From Pustulibacterium marinum (lineage in GTDB: Bacteria; Bacteroidota; Bacteroidia; Flavobacteriales; Flavobacteriaceae), in the NCBI RefSeq assembly GCF_900116665.1, contig NZ_FPBK01000019.1, positions 1 to 49,929 of the forward strand: DNA of 49,929 nt, given 5' to 3'. A program made the position numbers and the translations under genes. A model generated the notes under the pieces. It saw only the letters and a list, made by a program, of their open reading frames with translations, was not told the origin of the DNA and ran no database searches. Positions within the stretch are counted from its first letter, which is position 1; each line of letters opens with the position of its first letter. This document shows, one piece after another, positions 15,491-24,777 of this stretch.

Positions 15491-16831
15491 TTAAAATAGT
15501 ATGAATAAGATAGAGGAAGCTATAAAACCTATACAGCCCAAAATGGTGATCATAACTGTCCAAGACTGAAAAGTTTGCTTTTCTGACAAACCTAAATACT
15601 GACTTACGAGCCAAAAACCACTATCGTTTACATGAGAAAAAATAGAAGCACCGGATGCAATAGTAGTTACCAAGGCGGCAAGTTGCATATTACTCAAACT
15701 TAAAGTTTCTAACAAAGGGGAAACCAATCCAGCAGCGGTAATCATGGCCACTGTAGATGATCCTTGTAAAACTCGTATAGCAGCAGCGGCAAGAAATGCA
15801 AAAACAATGATGGGAAAGCCTAAAGACACCATAGCTTCAGCTACAGCTTTTCCTATTTCGGTATCTAGCAAAACTTGTTTAAAAACACCTCCTGCACCAG
15901 TTAAAAGGATAATGATTCCGGTGGTTGAAAGTGATTTTGTAGTTAAAGAAACCAATTCCTGCTTGCTAAATCCTCTCTGAATTCCCAAAATATACCACGC
16001 GAATAGATTGGCTAAAATCAAAGCAATAAAAGGGTGACCTACAAGTAAAATAGTTTCTTTTATAAAAGAATTTGAAATATGAACTATTCCACTATCGGTA
16101 ATGGTTTTTAAAACAATCAAAAAAATAGGCAATCCAATTATAAATACTACTGAACTTATTTTGGGCAACTGAATGTTTTCATTTTCATTGATGTCCAACT
16201 CTTTTGGTACAGTAACATTAATTCGTTTTGCAATGTGCTTTCCAAACCATAAACCACTGATGAGAGCCGTTGGTATTCCAGCAATAAAACCAGAAATGAT
16301 AACCCAACCCAAGTGAACTCCAATAATATCTGCTACGGCAACCGGTCCGGGTGTTGGTGGAATAAATGCATGCGTAATGGCCAATCCTGCTAATAATGGA
16401 ATTCCAAAAAGCAAAAGTGACTTTCCTGTTTTTTTCTGAAGAGCATAGAGTACCGGTACCAAAATGATAAAAGCAACATCAAAAAATACCGGAATTGCAA
16501 TGAAAAAACCGGTAATGACCATTGCTAATGGAGCATTTCTAATAGAAAATTTGTGAAGTAAATAGTTTGCTAACGCAGTGGCGCTACCGGATGCTTCAAG
16601 TATGGCTCCCAAAATTGCTCCCAAACCAACAATAGTAGCCACAAAACCAAGCGTACCTCCCATTCCCTTTTGAATGGTAGTTATTAATTCAGATGCATCG
16701 AGTCCGGCTAGTAATCCTGTTACAATGCTTACGATAAGTAAGGCTAAAAAAGGCTGTAATTTCACCTTTAAAATCAAAAAGACCAACAATCCGATGGCTG
16801 CAAGAATTTCAATGGCTAAAATTACATTCAT
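15491..16831 (-). CDS. gntP: Gluconate:H+ symporter, GntP family
   Basis: 446 residues with about 12-14 hydrophobic helices, the normal length for GntP/GntT. Family features are GMGGTLGFVATIVGLGAILG (about 56-75), IPPTPGPVAVADIIG, and QGSSTVAMITAAGL near residue 360. It imports gluconate or a related sugar acid across the inner membrane. It lies 4 bases after the stop of the gluconokinase gene, so import and phosphorylation are encoded together. The exact substrate within the family (gluconate, idonate, glycerate or similar) is set by context. Confidence 0.93.
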   Translation of the reverse strand: MNVILAIEILAAIGLLVFLILKVKLQPFLALLIVSIVTGLLAGLDASELITTIQKGMGGTLGFVATIVGLGAILGAILEASGSATALANYLLHKFSIRNAPLAMVITGFFIAIPVFFDVAFIILVPVLYALQKKTGKSLLLFGIPLLAGLAITHAFIPPTPGPVAVADIIGVHLGWVIISGFIAGIPTALISGLWFGKHIAKRINVTVPKELDINENENIQLPKISSVVFIIGLPIFLIVLKTITDSGIVHISNSFIKETILLVGHPFIALILANLFAWYILGIQRGFSKQELVSLTTKSLSTTGIIILLTGAGGVFKQVLLDTEIGKAVAEAMVSLGFPIIVFAFLAAAAIRVLQGSSTVAMITAAGLVSPLLETLSLSNMQLAALVTTIASGASIFSHVNDSGFWLVSQYLGLSEKQTFQSWTVMITILGCIGFIASSILFILF

Positions 16832-16835
16832 GAAT

Positions 16836-17333
16836 CTATGTTAATTGTTGCATTAATTCGTTCATATTTTCCTCTATAGAACCAGAAACATCAACTACTA
16901 TAGCGTTATTTGGCTCTTCCAAAGTGTCAAACTGACTTTTCAGTAAAGAAGCCACCATAAAGTGATTTTTTCGATATGCTATTCGGTCATAAATGAGCTC
17001 ATAACTTCCTTTTAAAAATATAAACTGAACATTTTCTTCAATAGATTCGGTCAGTATTTTTCTATATTTTTCTTTGAGAGCAGAGCACGTCATTACTGCT
17101 GAAGTTTTATCTTGTATATGTTCCAAAGCAACTTGATGCAATGCTTCTAACCAAGGCAATCTATCCTCGTCGTTTAATGGAATACCGTTACTCATTTTTT
17201 CTTTGTTTGCATCAGAATGGTAATCGTCTGCTTCTATGTATTTTATTTTTAGTTGTTCTGAAAGTTTCTTTGCAATAGTTGTTTTTCCTGAAGCGGAAAC
17301 GCCCATTACAATGTAAATAGTTGGGTGAATCAT
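16836..17333 (-). CDS. gntK: Gluconokinase
   Basis: 165 residues, standard for the shikimate-kinase-like gluconokinases. Walker A is GVSASGKTT (about 11-19). ADDYHSDANKEKMSNGIPLN and DRLPWLEAL form the substrate region, and CSALKEKYRKIL is a family signature. It makes 6-phosphogluconate from gluconate and ATP in the cytoplasm, feeding the pentose phosphate or Entner-Doudoroff route; neither edd nor eda is in the window. First gene of a two-gene operon with the permease. Confidence 0.95.
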   Translation of the reverse strand: MIHPTIYIVMGVSASGKTTIAKKLSEQLKIKYIEADDYHSDANKEKMSNGIPLNDEDRLPWLEALHQVALEHIQDKTSAVMTCSALKEKYRKILTESIEENVQFIFLKGSYELIYDRIAYRKNHFMVASLLKSQFDTLEEPNNAIVVDVSGSIEENMNELMQQLT

Positions 17334-17492
17334 ACTTTAATAAGTTTAAATTGAAGGGGGAAGCTCCTTCTTTTTAAATGTTTTTCACTTAAAGATACAA
17401 ATACTTGCCAACGTAGGTTTTTAAACTTTCGGCTTTATAAAAAAGTTAAGATTTCTAAGTGCTAAATCAGTATCCATTATGATTTGGCAATT

Positions 17493-18875
17493 TTATTTCA
17501 TCTCAAAATTAGTCACATTTTCGTTTCTGATTTCTTCTCCGGAAACATTCGAAGCAGTAACGTTTTTCAAGACTACATTCTCTATGGACAATTCTTCTTG
17601 TCCTTCAATTTTTGAGATGAATTGAACATCTTTTGCTTTGAAGTTTTCAAGGTAAATATTGGTAATAGGTGTTAATTTTTTTTCTAGTGTAGGCACCAAA
17701 TCTCTCCATTGATATAAAACATCTGTTTCAATACCCAAAATACCTTTGTCTATTTTTCCCGAAGTAATATTTTTCATATAAATACCATCTACATAACCAC
17801 CGCGTCTTTCGTTTGTTTTTATAAATAGGAGATGAAAAAGTTTAGCTCCGTCTGCCACATCGCAATTCTCCATATAAACATTTTTGATTCCACCAGAAAG
17901 TTCGCTACCAATAGCCAATAATTGATGCCCATTTTTTACTTTACAATTTCTAATGACAATGTTTTCTGCCGGAGCATTTAATCGCCATGCTTCTTGATTT
18001 CTTCCTGCTTTTACTGAAATAGCATCATCACCTTGATCAAAAACACAATTTTCAATAAGCATGTTTTTTGACATCTCAGGGTCTACTCCATCATTATTGT
18101 GCCCATGAGCATACACATTCAAACCTTTAATGACAACGTTTTCGCATTGATACGGATGAATGGTCCAAAAAGGGCTGTTGGTAATGGTTACATCTTCTAA
18201 AAGTATGTTTTTTGACCTATTGAACTGAATAAAATGTGGACGCAAATGTGAGCTGTCGTTCACCATATTTCTGTTGGCCATGGCACTATCATTAGCTGCT
18301 AAATAATAAAGGCGTTTCAGGCTATTCATATGAGCTTTTGGTCTGGAAAACCATGTTTTCCAAACATCTATTTTTGCCTTCAATTCCCCTTTTCCTGTAA
18401 TAGCTATGTTTTCACACTCATATGCATACACCAAAGGTGAATAATTTATACACTCCATTCCTTCCCAACTTGTTTTTACTGCCGGCAAATAATCATTAGG
18501 ATCTTCAGAAAACAGTAAAACAGCGCCTTCATCTAAATGTAAATTTACATTACTTTTGAAATGAATAGTTTTGGTAAGCCATTCTCCCTTTGGAATCACA
18601 ACCGTTCCACCGCCCATCTTATGTACAGAATCTATTGCCATTTTTATAGCCTCGGAAGTTTTCTCTTTATTATTAGAAACAGCACCCAAATCTACTATGG
18701 AAATTTTCGCCAATTCTCCATAATCTGGAATTTTCAATTTTGGCATTTCAAATGGAATATTCTCAAAATTTACTTCGGAGAATTGTAATTCCGGTGGAGA
18801 TTCACTTTTGGTGTCGCAAGAAATAAATAGTCCCGCAATTAAGGTTAAAAAGAGTAAAGTTGATTTTTTAATCAT
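17493..18875 (-). CDS. GH28 family glycoside hydrolase (polygalacturonase-like lipoprotein)
   Basis: 460 residues. The lipobox LFISC puts the lipid-linked Cys at 20. The pectate-lyase-type helix fold carries the GH28 active site in order: NNDGVDPE (260-267), GDDAIS (282-287, two catalytic Asp), GHQLLAIGSE (316-325) and FIKTNERRGG (351-360). The usual GHG is GHQ here and the Arg of RIK is Phe, so the substrate may not be plain polygalacturonate. It is the last gene of a four-gene operon, 18 bases after the GH2 gene, and would act at the cell surface or in the periplasm on a uronic-acid- or rhamnose-containing glycan. Confidence 0.9.
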   Translation of the reverse strand: MIKKSTLLFLTLIAGLFISCDTKSESPPELQFSEVNFENIPFEMPKLKIPDYGELAKISIVDLGAVSNNKEKTSEAIKMAIDSVHKMGGGTVVIPKGEWLTKTIHFKSNVNLHLDEGAVLLFSEDPNDYLPAVKTSWEGMECINYSPLVYAYECENIAITGKGELKAKIDVWKTWFSRPKAHMNSLKRLYYLAANDSAMANRNMVNDSSHLRPHFIQFNRSKNILLEDVTITNSPFWTIHPYQCENVVIKGLNVYAHGHNNDGVDPEMSKNMLIENCVFDQGDDAISVKAGRNQEAWRLNAPAENIVIRNCKVKNGHQLLAIGSELSGGIKNVYMENCDVADGAKLFHLLFIKTNERRGGYVDGIYMKNITSGKIDKGILGIETDVLYQWRDLVPTLEKKLTPITNIYLENFKAKDVQFISKIEGQEELSIENVVLKNVTASNVSGEEIRNENVTNFEMK

Positions 18876-18893
18876 GGTATAAAATGTTTAAAA

Positions 18894-21320
18894 TTATTCT
18901 GATTGAAGTTGTATTTTTCCATGTTTCAAACCACTTCCCTTAATTGAAACTTCAATGGGTCCTGCTGTTTTTTTGCTCTGAACTATAACAACCAATTTGC
19001 CACTAAACGTTTCCATGTTTGGTTCGTGAAATACATCTAAAGAAGTTGCATCTCCATTACAAATTGCTTTAAAACTACCTGCTCCTTTTACATTCACTTT
19101 CAACATTTTTGTAGCTGTAGGACATTCTATCCCGTTTTTATCAACTACCGAAACTGTTATAAAGATTAGATCTTCACCATTAGCTTTCAACATTGTTTTG
19201 TTAGGTTCTAATTTTAAATGATGTGGTTTTCCTGCTGTTTTTATTTCTTTTTCCATAGCAACAGTTCCATCATCATTATACGCTACAACTTTTACCGTTC
19301 CTGGTTCGTATTTGGTATCCATCCACATCAATCGATATCTGTTTTGATGTGTTTTGTTTGATTTTTCCTGAACTCCCTGACTTTTCCCATTGATAAAAAG
19401 TTCTGCCTTTTTGAAATTGGTATAAACAAAAATTGGTGTGGTCTCTCCTTCTCTACCTTCCCAATTCCAATGCGGTAAAATGTGTAGTGTATTTTCGGTT
19501 GTATTCCATCTACTTCGGTACAAATAATACCGGTCTTTTGGCAAACCTGCTAAATCGCAAATACCAAAATAAGAACTTCTCGATGGCCAATATTCGTCAT
19601 AGGGCGTTGGTTCTCCCAAATAATCAAAACCTGTCCATACAAATTCTCCTATCACCCAAGGTTTGTCATCTTGCAATACAAAATCGTCATCTGGTAAATT
19701 GGACCAACTGCAATATTCCACATCATAAGAGGAGCTTTGTAAATCTTCATATTGCTTATTATAGCCATTTTCTACTGGGAATTTATAGATTCCACGAGAA
19801 CTCACTGTTGAAGCTGTTTCCGAACCCATAATAAACCCTTGCGGAAATTTCTCATAGGCTTCTTCATATAAATGAACTCTATAATTTAATCCCGGAATGT
19901 CTAACAAAGCACCAAAACCAGATGCCATTACAGCTTTCACTTGATCCATACCAACGGTTACAGGCCTTGTAGGATCTTCTCTATGAAAAACTTCCTGAAG
20001 CCATTTGGCTCTTTTCACGCCTTCGCTTCCGTATTGATCAGGTACCTCGTTACCTGCACTCCACATGACAATACATGGATGATTTTTGGTAGCTTTTACC
20101 AAATTTACCACGTCTTTTTCTGCCCAATTATCAAAATATTGATTGTATCCATTTTTTACTTTTGGCTTTTTCCACTCATCAAAGCTTTCCGCCAGAAATA
20201 AAAAACCCATTTCGTCACACAACTCCAATTGCTCTAAAGATGGCATATTGTGAGAGGAACGGATGGCGTTACAACCCATATCTTTTAAAATAGTGAGTTG
20301 TCTACGCAATGCTTCTTTATTAACAGCAATTCCCAATGGACCAAGATCATGATGCAAACAAACTCCCTTAAATTTGGTCGTTTTTCCGTTTAACTGAAAT
20401 CCGTTTTCTGCAGTATATGATATAAAACGAACACCAAATTGAATCTTTTGCGAATCCACCAATTGGTTTCCTTTATAAAGTTTTAGTTCTGAAGTGTACA
20501 AATACGGATTTTCTGGACTCCATAACTTTGGATTTTCAATTTTTATGTTTTGAATAAATTGATCTCCAAATTGATCATTTTCAGTAGTTGAAGCCACCAC
20601 ATCTCCTTCAGCATTTTTAATAGTTGTTTCAATTCGAAGATTTTTTTCATTTACTTTTGAAACAATATGTACCAAGGCTTCCTTTTCTAAAATTTGAGTT
20701 GTAGTAATGGTTTGTCCCCAATGCTGAAAACTTTTTTTATTCTTTTTGATTAGCTGAACCTTTCGGTAGATTCCGGCGCCAGGATACCAACGACTAGAGA
20801 AAGGCTGATTTTCCAATCTCACAGCGATAACGTTTTCTTTATCAGCAATTAAATACTCTGAAATATCGAAATAGAAATAACTATAACCGTATGGACGTTC
20901 TCCAACAAAGGTTCCGTTGACATAAACCTTCGCGTTACTCATTGCTCCATCAAAAGTGAGTAGTATTTGTTTTTCTAAATCGGCTTTTGATACTGAAAAA
21001 TAGTTACGATACCAACCAACTCCTATAAATGGTAAAGAACCCGTTCTACCCGTCTTTTCGGTTGCTTTGTCTTCTCCATTTTGTTCAATTTTTACAGTTT
21101 GCTTATCAATTTCCTTATCAAAGGGACCATAAATTGCCCAATCATGTGGAACTGAAACAGTCTCCCAATCGGTGTCATTAAAAGCTATATTTTGAGCATT
21201 CTGTACTTCTCCTTTAGTAAATTTCCAATTATCGGAAAGTGTTGTAATTTCTCTTTCTTGTGCAAACAAACCTACTGAAAACGTACAAAGAATAAGAAAT
21301 GGAACTTTCTTAAAAAACAT
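18894..21320 (-). CDS. GH2 family glycoside hydrolase (beta-galactosidase/glucuronidase-like)
   Basis: 808 residues with a signal peptide (cleavage near FAQ). Order: N-terminal sugar-binding jelly roll (NWKFTKGE ... VPHDWAIYGPFD), immunoglobulin-like domain, TIM barrel with IVMWSAGNEVPDQYG (general acid Glu, about residue 420) and VIGEFVWTGFDYLGEP (nucleophile Glu, about 555), then C-terminal beta-sandwiches of the DUF4982 type. The architecture matches exo-acting periplasmic GH2 enzymes of Bacteroidota, which release beta-linked galactose or uronic acids. It neighbours GH28, so the two probably act on the same glycan. Confidence 0.93.
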   Translation of the reverse strand: MFFKKVPFLILCTFSVGLFAQEREITTLSDNWKFTKGEVQNAQNIAFNDTDWETVSVPHDWAIYGPFDKEIDKQTVKIEQNGEDKATEKTGRTGSLPFIGVGWYRNYFSVSKADLEKQILLTFDGAMSNAKVYVNGTFVGERPYGYSYFYFDISEYLIADKENVIAVRLENQPFSSRWYPGAGIYRKVQLIKKNKKSFQHWGQTITTTQILEKEALVHIVSKVNEKNLRIETTIKNAEGDVVASTTENDQFGDQFIQNIKIENPKLWSPENPYLYTSELKLYKGNQLVDSQKIQFGVRFISYTAENGFQLNGKTTKFKGVCLHHDLGPLGIAVNKEALRRQLTILKDMGCNAIRSSHNMPSLEQLELCDEMGFLFLAESFDEWKKPKVKNGYNQYFDNWAEKDVVNLVKATKNHPCIVMWSAGNEVPDQYGSEGVKRAKWLQEVFHREDPTRPVTVGMDQVKAVMASGFGALLDIPGLNYRVHLYEEAYEKFPQGFIMGSETASTVSSRGIYKFPVENGYNKQYEDLQSSSYDVEYCSWSNLPDDDFVLQDDKPWVIGEFVWTGFDYLGEPTPYDEYWPSRSSYFGICDLAGLPKDRYYLYRSRWNTTENTLHILPHWNWEGREGETTPIFVYTNFKKAELFINGKSQGVQEKSNKTHQNRYRLMWMDTKYEPGTVKVVAYNDDGTVAMEKEIKTAGKPHHLKLEPNKTMLKANGEDLIFITVSVVDKNGIECPTATKMLKVNVKGAGSFKAICNGDATSLDVFHEPNMETFSGKLVVIVQSKKTAGPIEVSIKGSGLKHGKIQLQSE

Positions 21321-21334
21321 AGTTGAGTAATTGA

Positions 21335-22414
21335 TTAATGAATAAAATCTTTTCTGGTAATTGAATTTTCAGGTTTTACTTGAAGCGGATGTACAATAAC
21401 ATATTTTGATAAATTTTCCATTTTTTTTGAATTGATAGGATTACTCATCCATGCATCAAACTCTTCAAAATTCCCTTCCGATAATAACCAATAAGTATAC
21501 GCTTCTAACAATCCGTTTTCTTGTAATTCCTTTTGATAATTCAGAAGTACAAAATCGAATTTTGGATTGTTCGTTGTATACCATCTTTTTAAGAATTCGT
21601 TTTGCAAAATGTACAAATCTTGAATGGTCACTTTTCTTTGCGGAACTTCCTCCGTAATTCCTTCATTCAATAACTGATTAAAATAGGCTTCAAAAGTTTG
21701 ATTGGAATTTTCAGCCAAACTCTTAGTTAAATAAAACCCCCGTTTATTATTTTTTGATTTGATCAAATTTGCTCTGTAGGTTTCAAATAGTAGTTTGCTT
21801 ATTTCTGATGTACGCTCTGTATTCTGCTCCAAATTCATGAATAGTTCCCCATATAGTAAAACCCAAATTTTCTCTTGTGTAAAATTCATAGTTTTAGCCA
21901 ACATATAGTAATTATCGGCATACATAGGATCTTTCTTTACTCCTTCTTCCCAAGAAAGCACTGCTTTATTATACTGTTGCATTCCGTAGGCAACAACACC
22001 ATTTTCATAGCGCAATCTACCAGAATTGGGGAATTTTGAAATTCCTTTTTTATAAACATAAACCGCACTGTCCGATTCATGATTCAAATCATAACTATTG
22101 CCCAATAAAACATAGTAATTTTCATTAAGTGTGGAATCAACTTCAAGTAAGTTTTTTAGAATTTCAATCGATTTATCATACTGAGTATCTACATAATACA
22201 CATAAGCTTTTTCAAACTGAATTTCTTTATTTTTAGGAGCTAGTTTTTCTGCTGAGTTCAATAATTTAAACGAGGCTTCAATACTCCCTACATTCAGAGA
22301 GTCTTTTGCCCTGTTAACCATTTTTTGTACTTTCAAAGAGGCGGTTTGACTATGCAAACTCAGTGAAGTTATAGAGAAAATAAGAAAAAAGTAATGCTTT
22401 GGCATACTTATCAT
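21335..22414 (-). CDS. TPR repeat protein, exported
   Basis: 359 residues with an N-terminal signal peptide (to about LSLHS). Several degenerate tetratricopeptide units occupy residues about 30-190 (LNSAEKLAPKNKEIQFEKAYVY, SAVYVYKKGISKFPNSGRL, AVLSWEEGVKKDPMYADNYY). The C-terminal half is helical without known motifs. A second ATG three codons in (22405) is possible. It lies between the hydrolase and GH2 genes with gaps under 20 bases, so it belongs to the same operon; a scaffolding role in the periplasm is inferred. Confidence 0.8.
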   Translation of the reverse strand: MISMPKHYFFLIFSITSLSLHSQTASLKVQKMVNRAKDSLNVGSIEASFKLLNSAEKLAPKNKEIQFEKAYVYYVDTQYDKSIEILKNLLEVDSTLNENYYVLLGNSYDLNHESDSAVYVYKKGISKFPNSGRLRYENGVVAYGMQQYNKAVLSWEEGVKKDPMYADNYYMLAKTMNFTQEKIWVLLYGELFMNLEQNTERTSEISKLLFETYRANLIKSKNNKRGFYLTKSLAENSNQTFEAYFNQLLNEGITEEVPQRKVTIQDLYILQNEFLKRWYTTNNPKFDFVLLNYQKELQENGLLEAYTYWLLSEGNFEEFDAWMSNPINSKKMENLSKYVIVHPLQVKPENSITRKDFIH

Positions 22415-22431
22415 TTTTAGAGGTTTTTAGT

Positions 22432-23439
22432 TTATTTTGCTAAGAAATTGAGCAAAGGATCCATAAACTTTTTAAAAGCTTCCAGATGTGGTATATGCCC
22501 AACGTTTTCTATTTCTACCAACTTAGAATTAGGTATTTTGGTTCGGGTTTCTCTTCCTAATTTATTGTATTGTCCCATACTTTCCTTGACTTCTTTTTTA
22601 ACCAAAGCTTTTCCAATGGCCGTTCTATCTCTTGTACCTATAATTAATAAAACCGGACACTTGAGATCTTTAAATTCATGAACTACAGGTTGTGTTAAAA
22701 TCATATCATAAGTCAATGCATTATTCCATGCGATTAATTCTTTATCCTTTCCTTGAGCCCAGCCTGCCAAAATATTTACATACGGATCATAATCTGCTTT
22801 CCAAACTCCACCATAGTAATTATCTTTCTGATATTTTTTGATAATTGCATAGTCTTTATTCAACTCATTCTGATACCACCAATCTACATTTAGATAGGGT
22901 ATTTTAGCTTGATAATCTTCTAATCCGATGGGATTTTCCAAAACCAACCTGTCTGTTACTTCAGGATACATCAATGCAAAACGTGTGGCCAACATTCCTC
23001 CCATGGAATGACCTAAAACAGCTGTTTTTTCAATTTCCAATGTCATCAAAAGAGCACGCGTATTTTGTGCTAATTGAGCAAAAGAATATTGAAAATTTTC
23101 AGGTTTATCAGATTTTCCAAAGCCTATTTGATCTGGAGCTATCACTCTATAACCTTGAGCTGTTAACGTGTCTATTGTAGATTTCCAATAGGCTCCATTG
23201 AAATTTTTCCCATGAAACAACAGTACATTTCTTCCATTATAATTTTTGGGTTTCACATCCATGTAAGCCATGTTGTAAACTCCCTTCTGTTCTTTAAGAA
23301 TCAGATATAGAACAGGATAAGGATATTCATAGCCTGTTAATTTTGCATCTAAAGATTTTACAGTTACCGAAGTAGAATCTGTTTGGGCAAATAATATTGT
23401 GCTAAAAAGCACACATAAAAGTACTAGCGTTCTTTTCAT
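22432..23439 (-). CDS. Exported alpha/beta-fold hydrolase
   Basis: 335 residues with a signal peptide (cleavage after LFAQ). The fold is clear: oxyanion region LLFHGKNFNGAYW, the nucleophile elbow GHSMGG (about residue 145, Ser), an acid region LLIIGTRDRTA and the final VGHIPHLEAF with the catalytic His. Such enzymes in glycan-degradation operons often act as esterases removing acetyl, methyl or feruloyl groups, which would suit pectin-like substrates; the specificity is not readable. It is the first gene of the operon with the TPR protein, GH2 and GH28. Confidence 0.88.
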   Translation of the reverse strand: MKRTLVLLCVLFSTILFAQTDSTSVTVKSLDAKLTGYEYPYPVLYLILKEQKGVYNMAYMDVKPKNYNGRNVLLFHGKNFNGAYWKSTIDTLTAQGYRVIAPDQIGFGKSDKPENFQYSFAQLAQNTRALLMTLEIEKTAVLGHSMGGMLATRFALMYPEVTDRLVLENPIGLEDYQAKIPYLNVDWWYQNELNKDYAIIKKYQKDNYYGGVWKADYDPYVNILAGWAQGKDKELIAWNNALTYDMILTQPVVHEFKDLKCPVLLIIGTRDRTAIGKALVKKEVKESMGQYNKLGRETRTKIPNSKLVEIENVGHIPHLEAFKKFMDPLLNFLAK

Positions 23440-23539
23440 AAAAAGGATTTAAAAGGCTGAAAATTATAAACTTTTACTATCAGCACTAAAAACACACCGT
23501 TAAAATATCTATAAATAACTACTAATGCATCCTGTACTG

Positions 23540-23571
23540 TTTGTTACAGATAAAGATAATTGATAGTTTTG
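23540..23571 (+). promoter_or_regulatory. Promoter of the receiver-like/aldo-keto reductase operon
   Basis: TTTG at 23540-23543 and TAGTTTTG at 23564-23571 are 20 bases apart, a full match to the flavobacterial promoter. It argues for the ATG at 23586 and against an in-frame TTG at 23541, which lies inside the -33 element. Confidence 0.7.
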
Positions 23572-23585
23572 AGTTTTATAAAAGT

Positions 23586-23897
23586 ATGAAGAATATTTCC
23601 ATATTGTACATAGGTAAGGACAAAGATATTTTGGAAACCATGTTACGTGTGATCAACAAAAACCCAGATTGGAAAGGTACTGGTGAATCCAGTATTGAAA
23701 AAGCAAAAAAACAACTTGTTGATAACAGATTTTCAATCATCTTATTAGGAAACGGATTGTCTACAGATGAAGAAAAAGAGATTGAAAATTATGTTTTGGA
23801 ACAGGAACTTTCCATTCCTGTTATTCAACATTACGGCGGAGGAAGCGGATTGTTACAAAGTGAAATATTTACAGCACTAAATCAAAAAAAATCATGA
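23586..23897 (+). CDS. Small receiver-like protein lacking the phosphorylation site
   Basis: 103 residues. The order of strands and helices (ISILYIGKDKDILETMLRVI, SIILLGNGLS, IPVIQHYGGGSG) resembles a CheY-type receiver domain, but the position of the phospho-accepting Asp carries Gly in LLGNGLS and the conserved Lys is not evident. It may be a pseudo-receiver or an unrelated alpha/beta protein. It overlaps the aldo/keto reductase gene by 4 bases, so the two are translationally coupled. A cytoplasmic accessory role for the reductase is speculative. Confidence 0.7.
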   Translation: MKNISILYIGKDKDILETMLRVINKNPDWKGTGESSIEKAKKQLVDNRFSIILLGNGLSTDEEKEIENYVLEQELSIPVIQHYGGGSGLLQSEIFTALNQKKS

Positions 23898-24760
23898 ACA
23901 TTTCAGATATCTCAGAAAAGACTACGTTACACAACAACATTCAAATGCCTTATTTAGGTTTAGGTGTATATAAATCTAAAGATGGTCAAGAGGTTGAAAA
24001 GGCAATTGCTTCAGCTTTTGACAATGGTTATAGACTTATTGATACAGCGAGTTATTACAATAATGAAGAAGGTGTTGGCAATGCTATTAAAAATTCAAGT
24101 ATTCCCAGAGAAGAAATTTTTGTGACTACCAAAGTTTGGAATGATGATCATGGTTATGAAAATACACTGAAAGCCTTCGAAATTTCTTTGAATAAGCTGC
24201 AATTAGATTACATAGATCTTTATATGATACATTGGCCAATGCCCGACTTATATATCGAAACCTGGAAGGCTATGGAAACTCTCTATAAAACTGGTAAAGT
24301 AAAAGCTATTGGAGTTTGTAATTGCATGCCACATCATATAGAAACTTTGGTAAAAGAATGTTCTATAAAACCAATGGTGCTACAAAATGAATTTCATCCC
24401 AGACTTGTACAAGAAGATATTCTTGATTTTTGTAAACTTCATAACATTCAAATGCAAGCGTGGTCACCTCTTATGCGTGGACGAATTTTAGATAACGAAA
24501 CACTACAAGAGATTGGAAAGAAATACAATAAATCCACAGCTCAAATAATTCTTCGTTGGAATCTGCAAAAAGGAATTTGTACCATTCCAAAAAGTGTGCA
24601 TGAAAATAGAATTATTGAAAATGCTTCTGTTTTTGATTTTGAACTTACTCCATTGGAAATTAACACTATAAATAGATTAGACACCAATGAAAGAACTGGT
24701 GCCCACCCTGATCATTTTATAGAACACTTTAAGCAGAAAGAAGCTAAAAGCAAATCATAG
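23894..24760 (+). CDS. Aldo/keto reductase
   Basis: 288 residues, typical for the family. The catalytic set is visible: DTASYYNNEEGVG (Asp and Tyr), FVTTKVWN (Lys) and DLYMIHWP (His). Later signatures are IGVCNCMPHHIE, LQNEFHPRL, and IPKSVHENRIIENASVFDFEL, which binds NADPH. It reduces aldehydes or ketones (methylglyoxal- or 2,5-diketogluconate-reductase type) in the cytoplasm. It is preceded by the receiver-like gene with an ATGA overlap. The substrate is not determined. Confidence 0.93.
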   Translation: MNISDISEKTTLHNNIQMPYLGLGVYKSKDGQEVEKAIASAFDNGYRLIDTASYYNNEEGVGNAIKNSSIPREEIFVTTKVWNDDHGYENTLKAFEISLNKLQLDYIDLYMIHWPMPDLYIETWKAMETLYKTGKVKAIGVCNCMPHHIETLVKECSIKPMVLQNEFHPRLVQEDILDFCKLHNIQMQAWSPLMRGRILDNETLQEIGKKYNKSTAQIILRWNLQKGICTIPKSVHENRIIENASVFDFELTPLEINTINRLDTNERTGAHPDHFIEHFKQKEAKSKS

Positions 24761-24777
24761 TTCTTTATAAATAAAAC

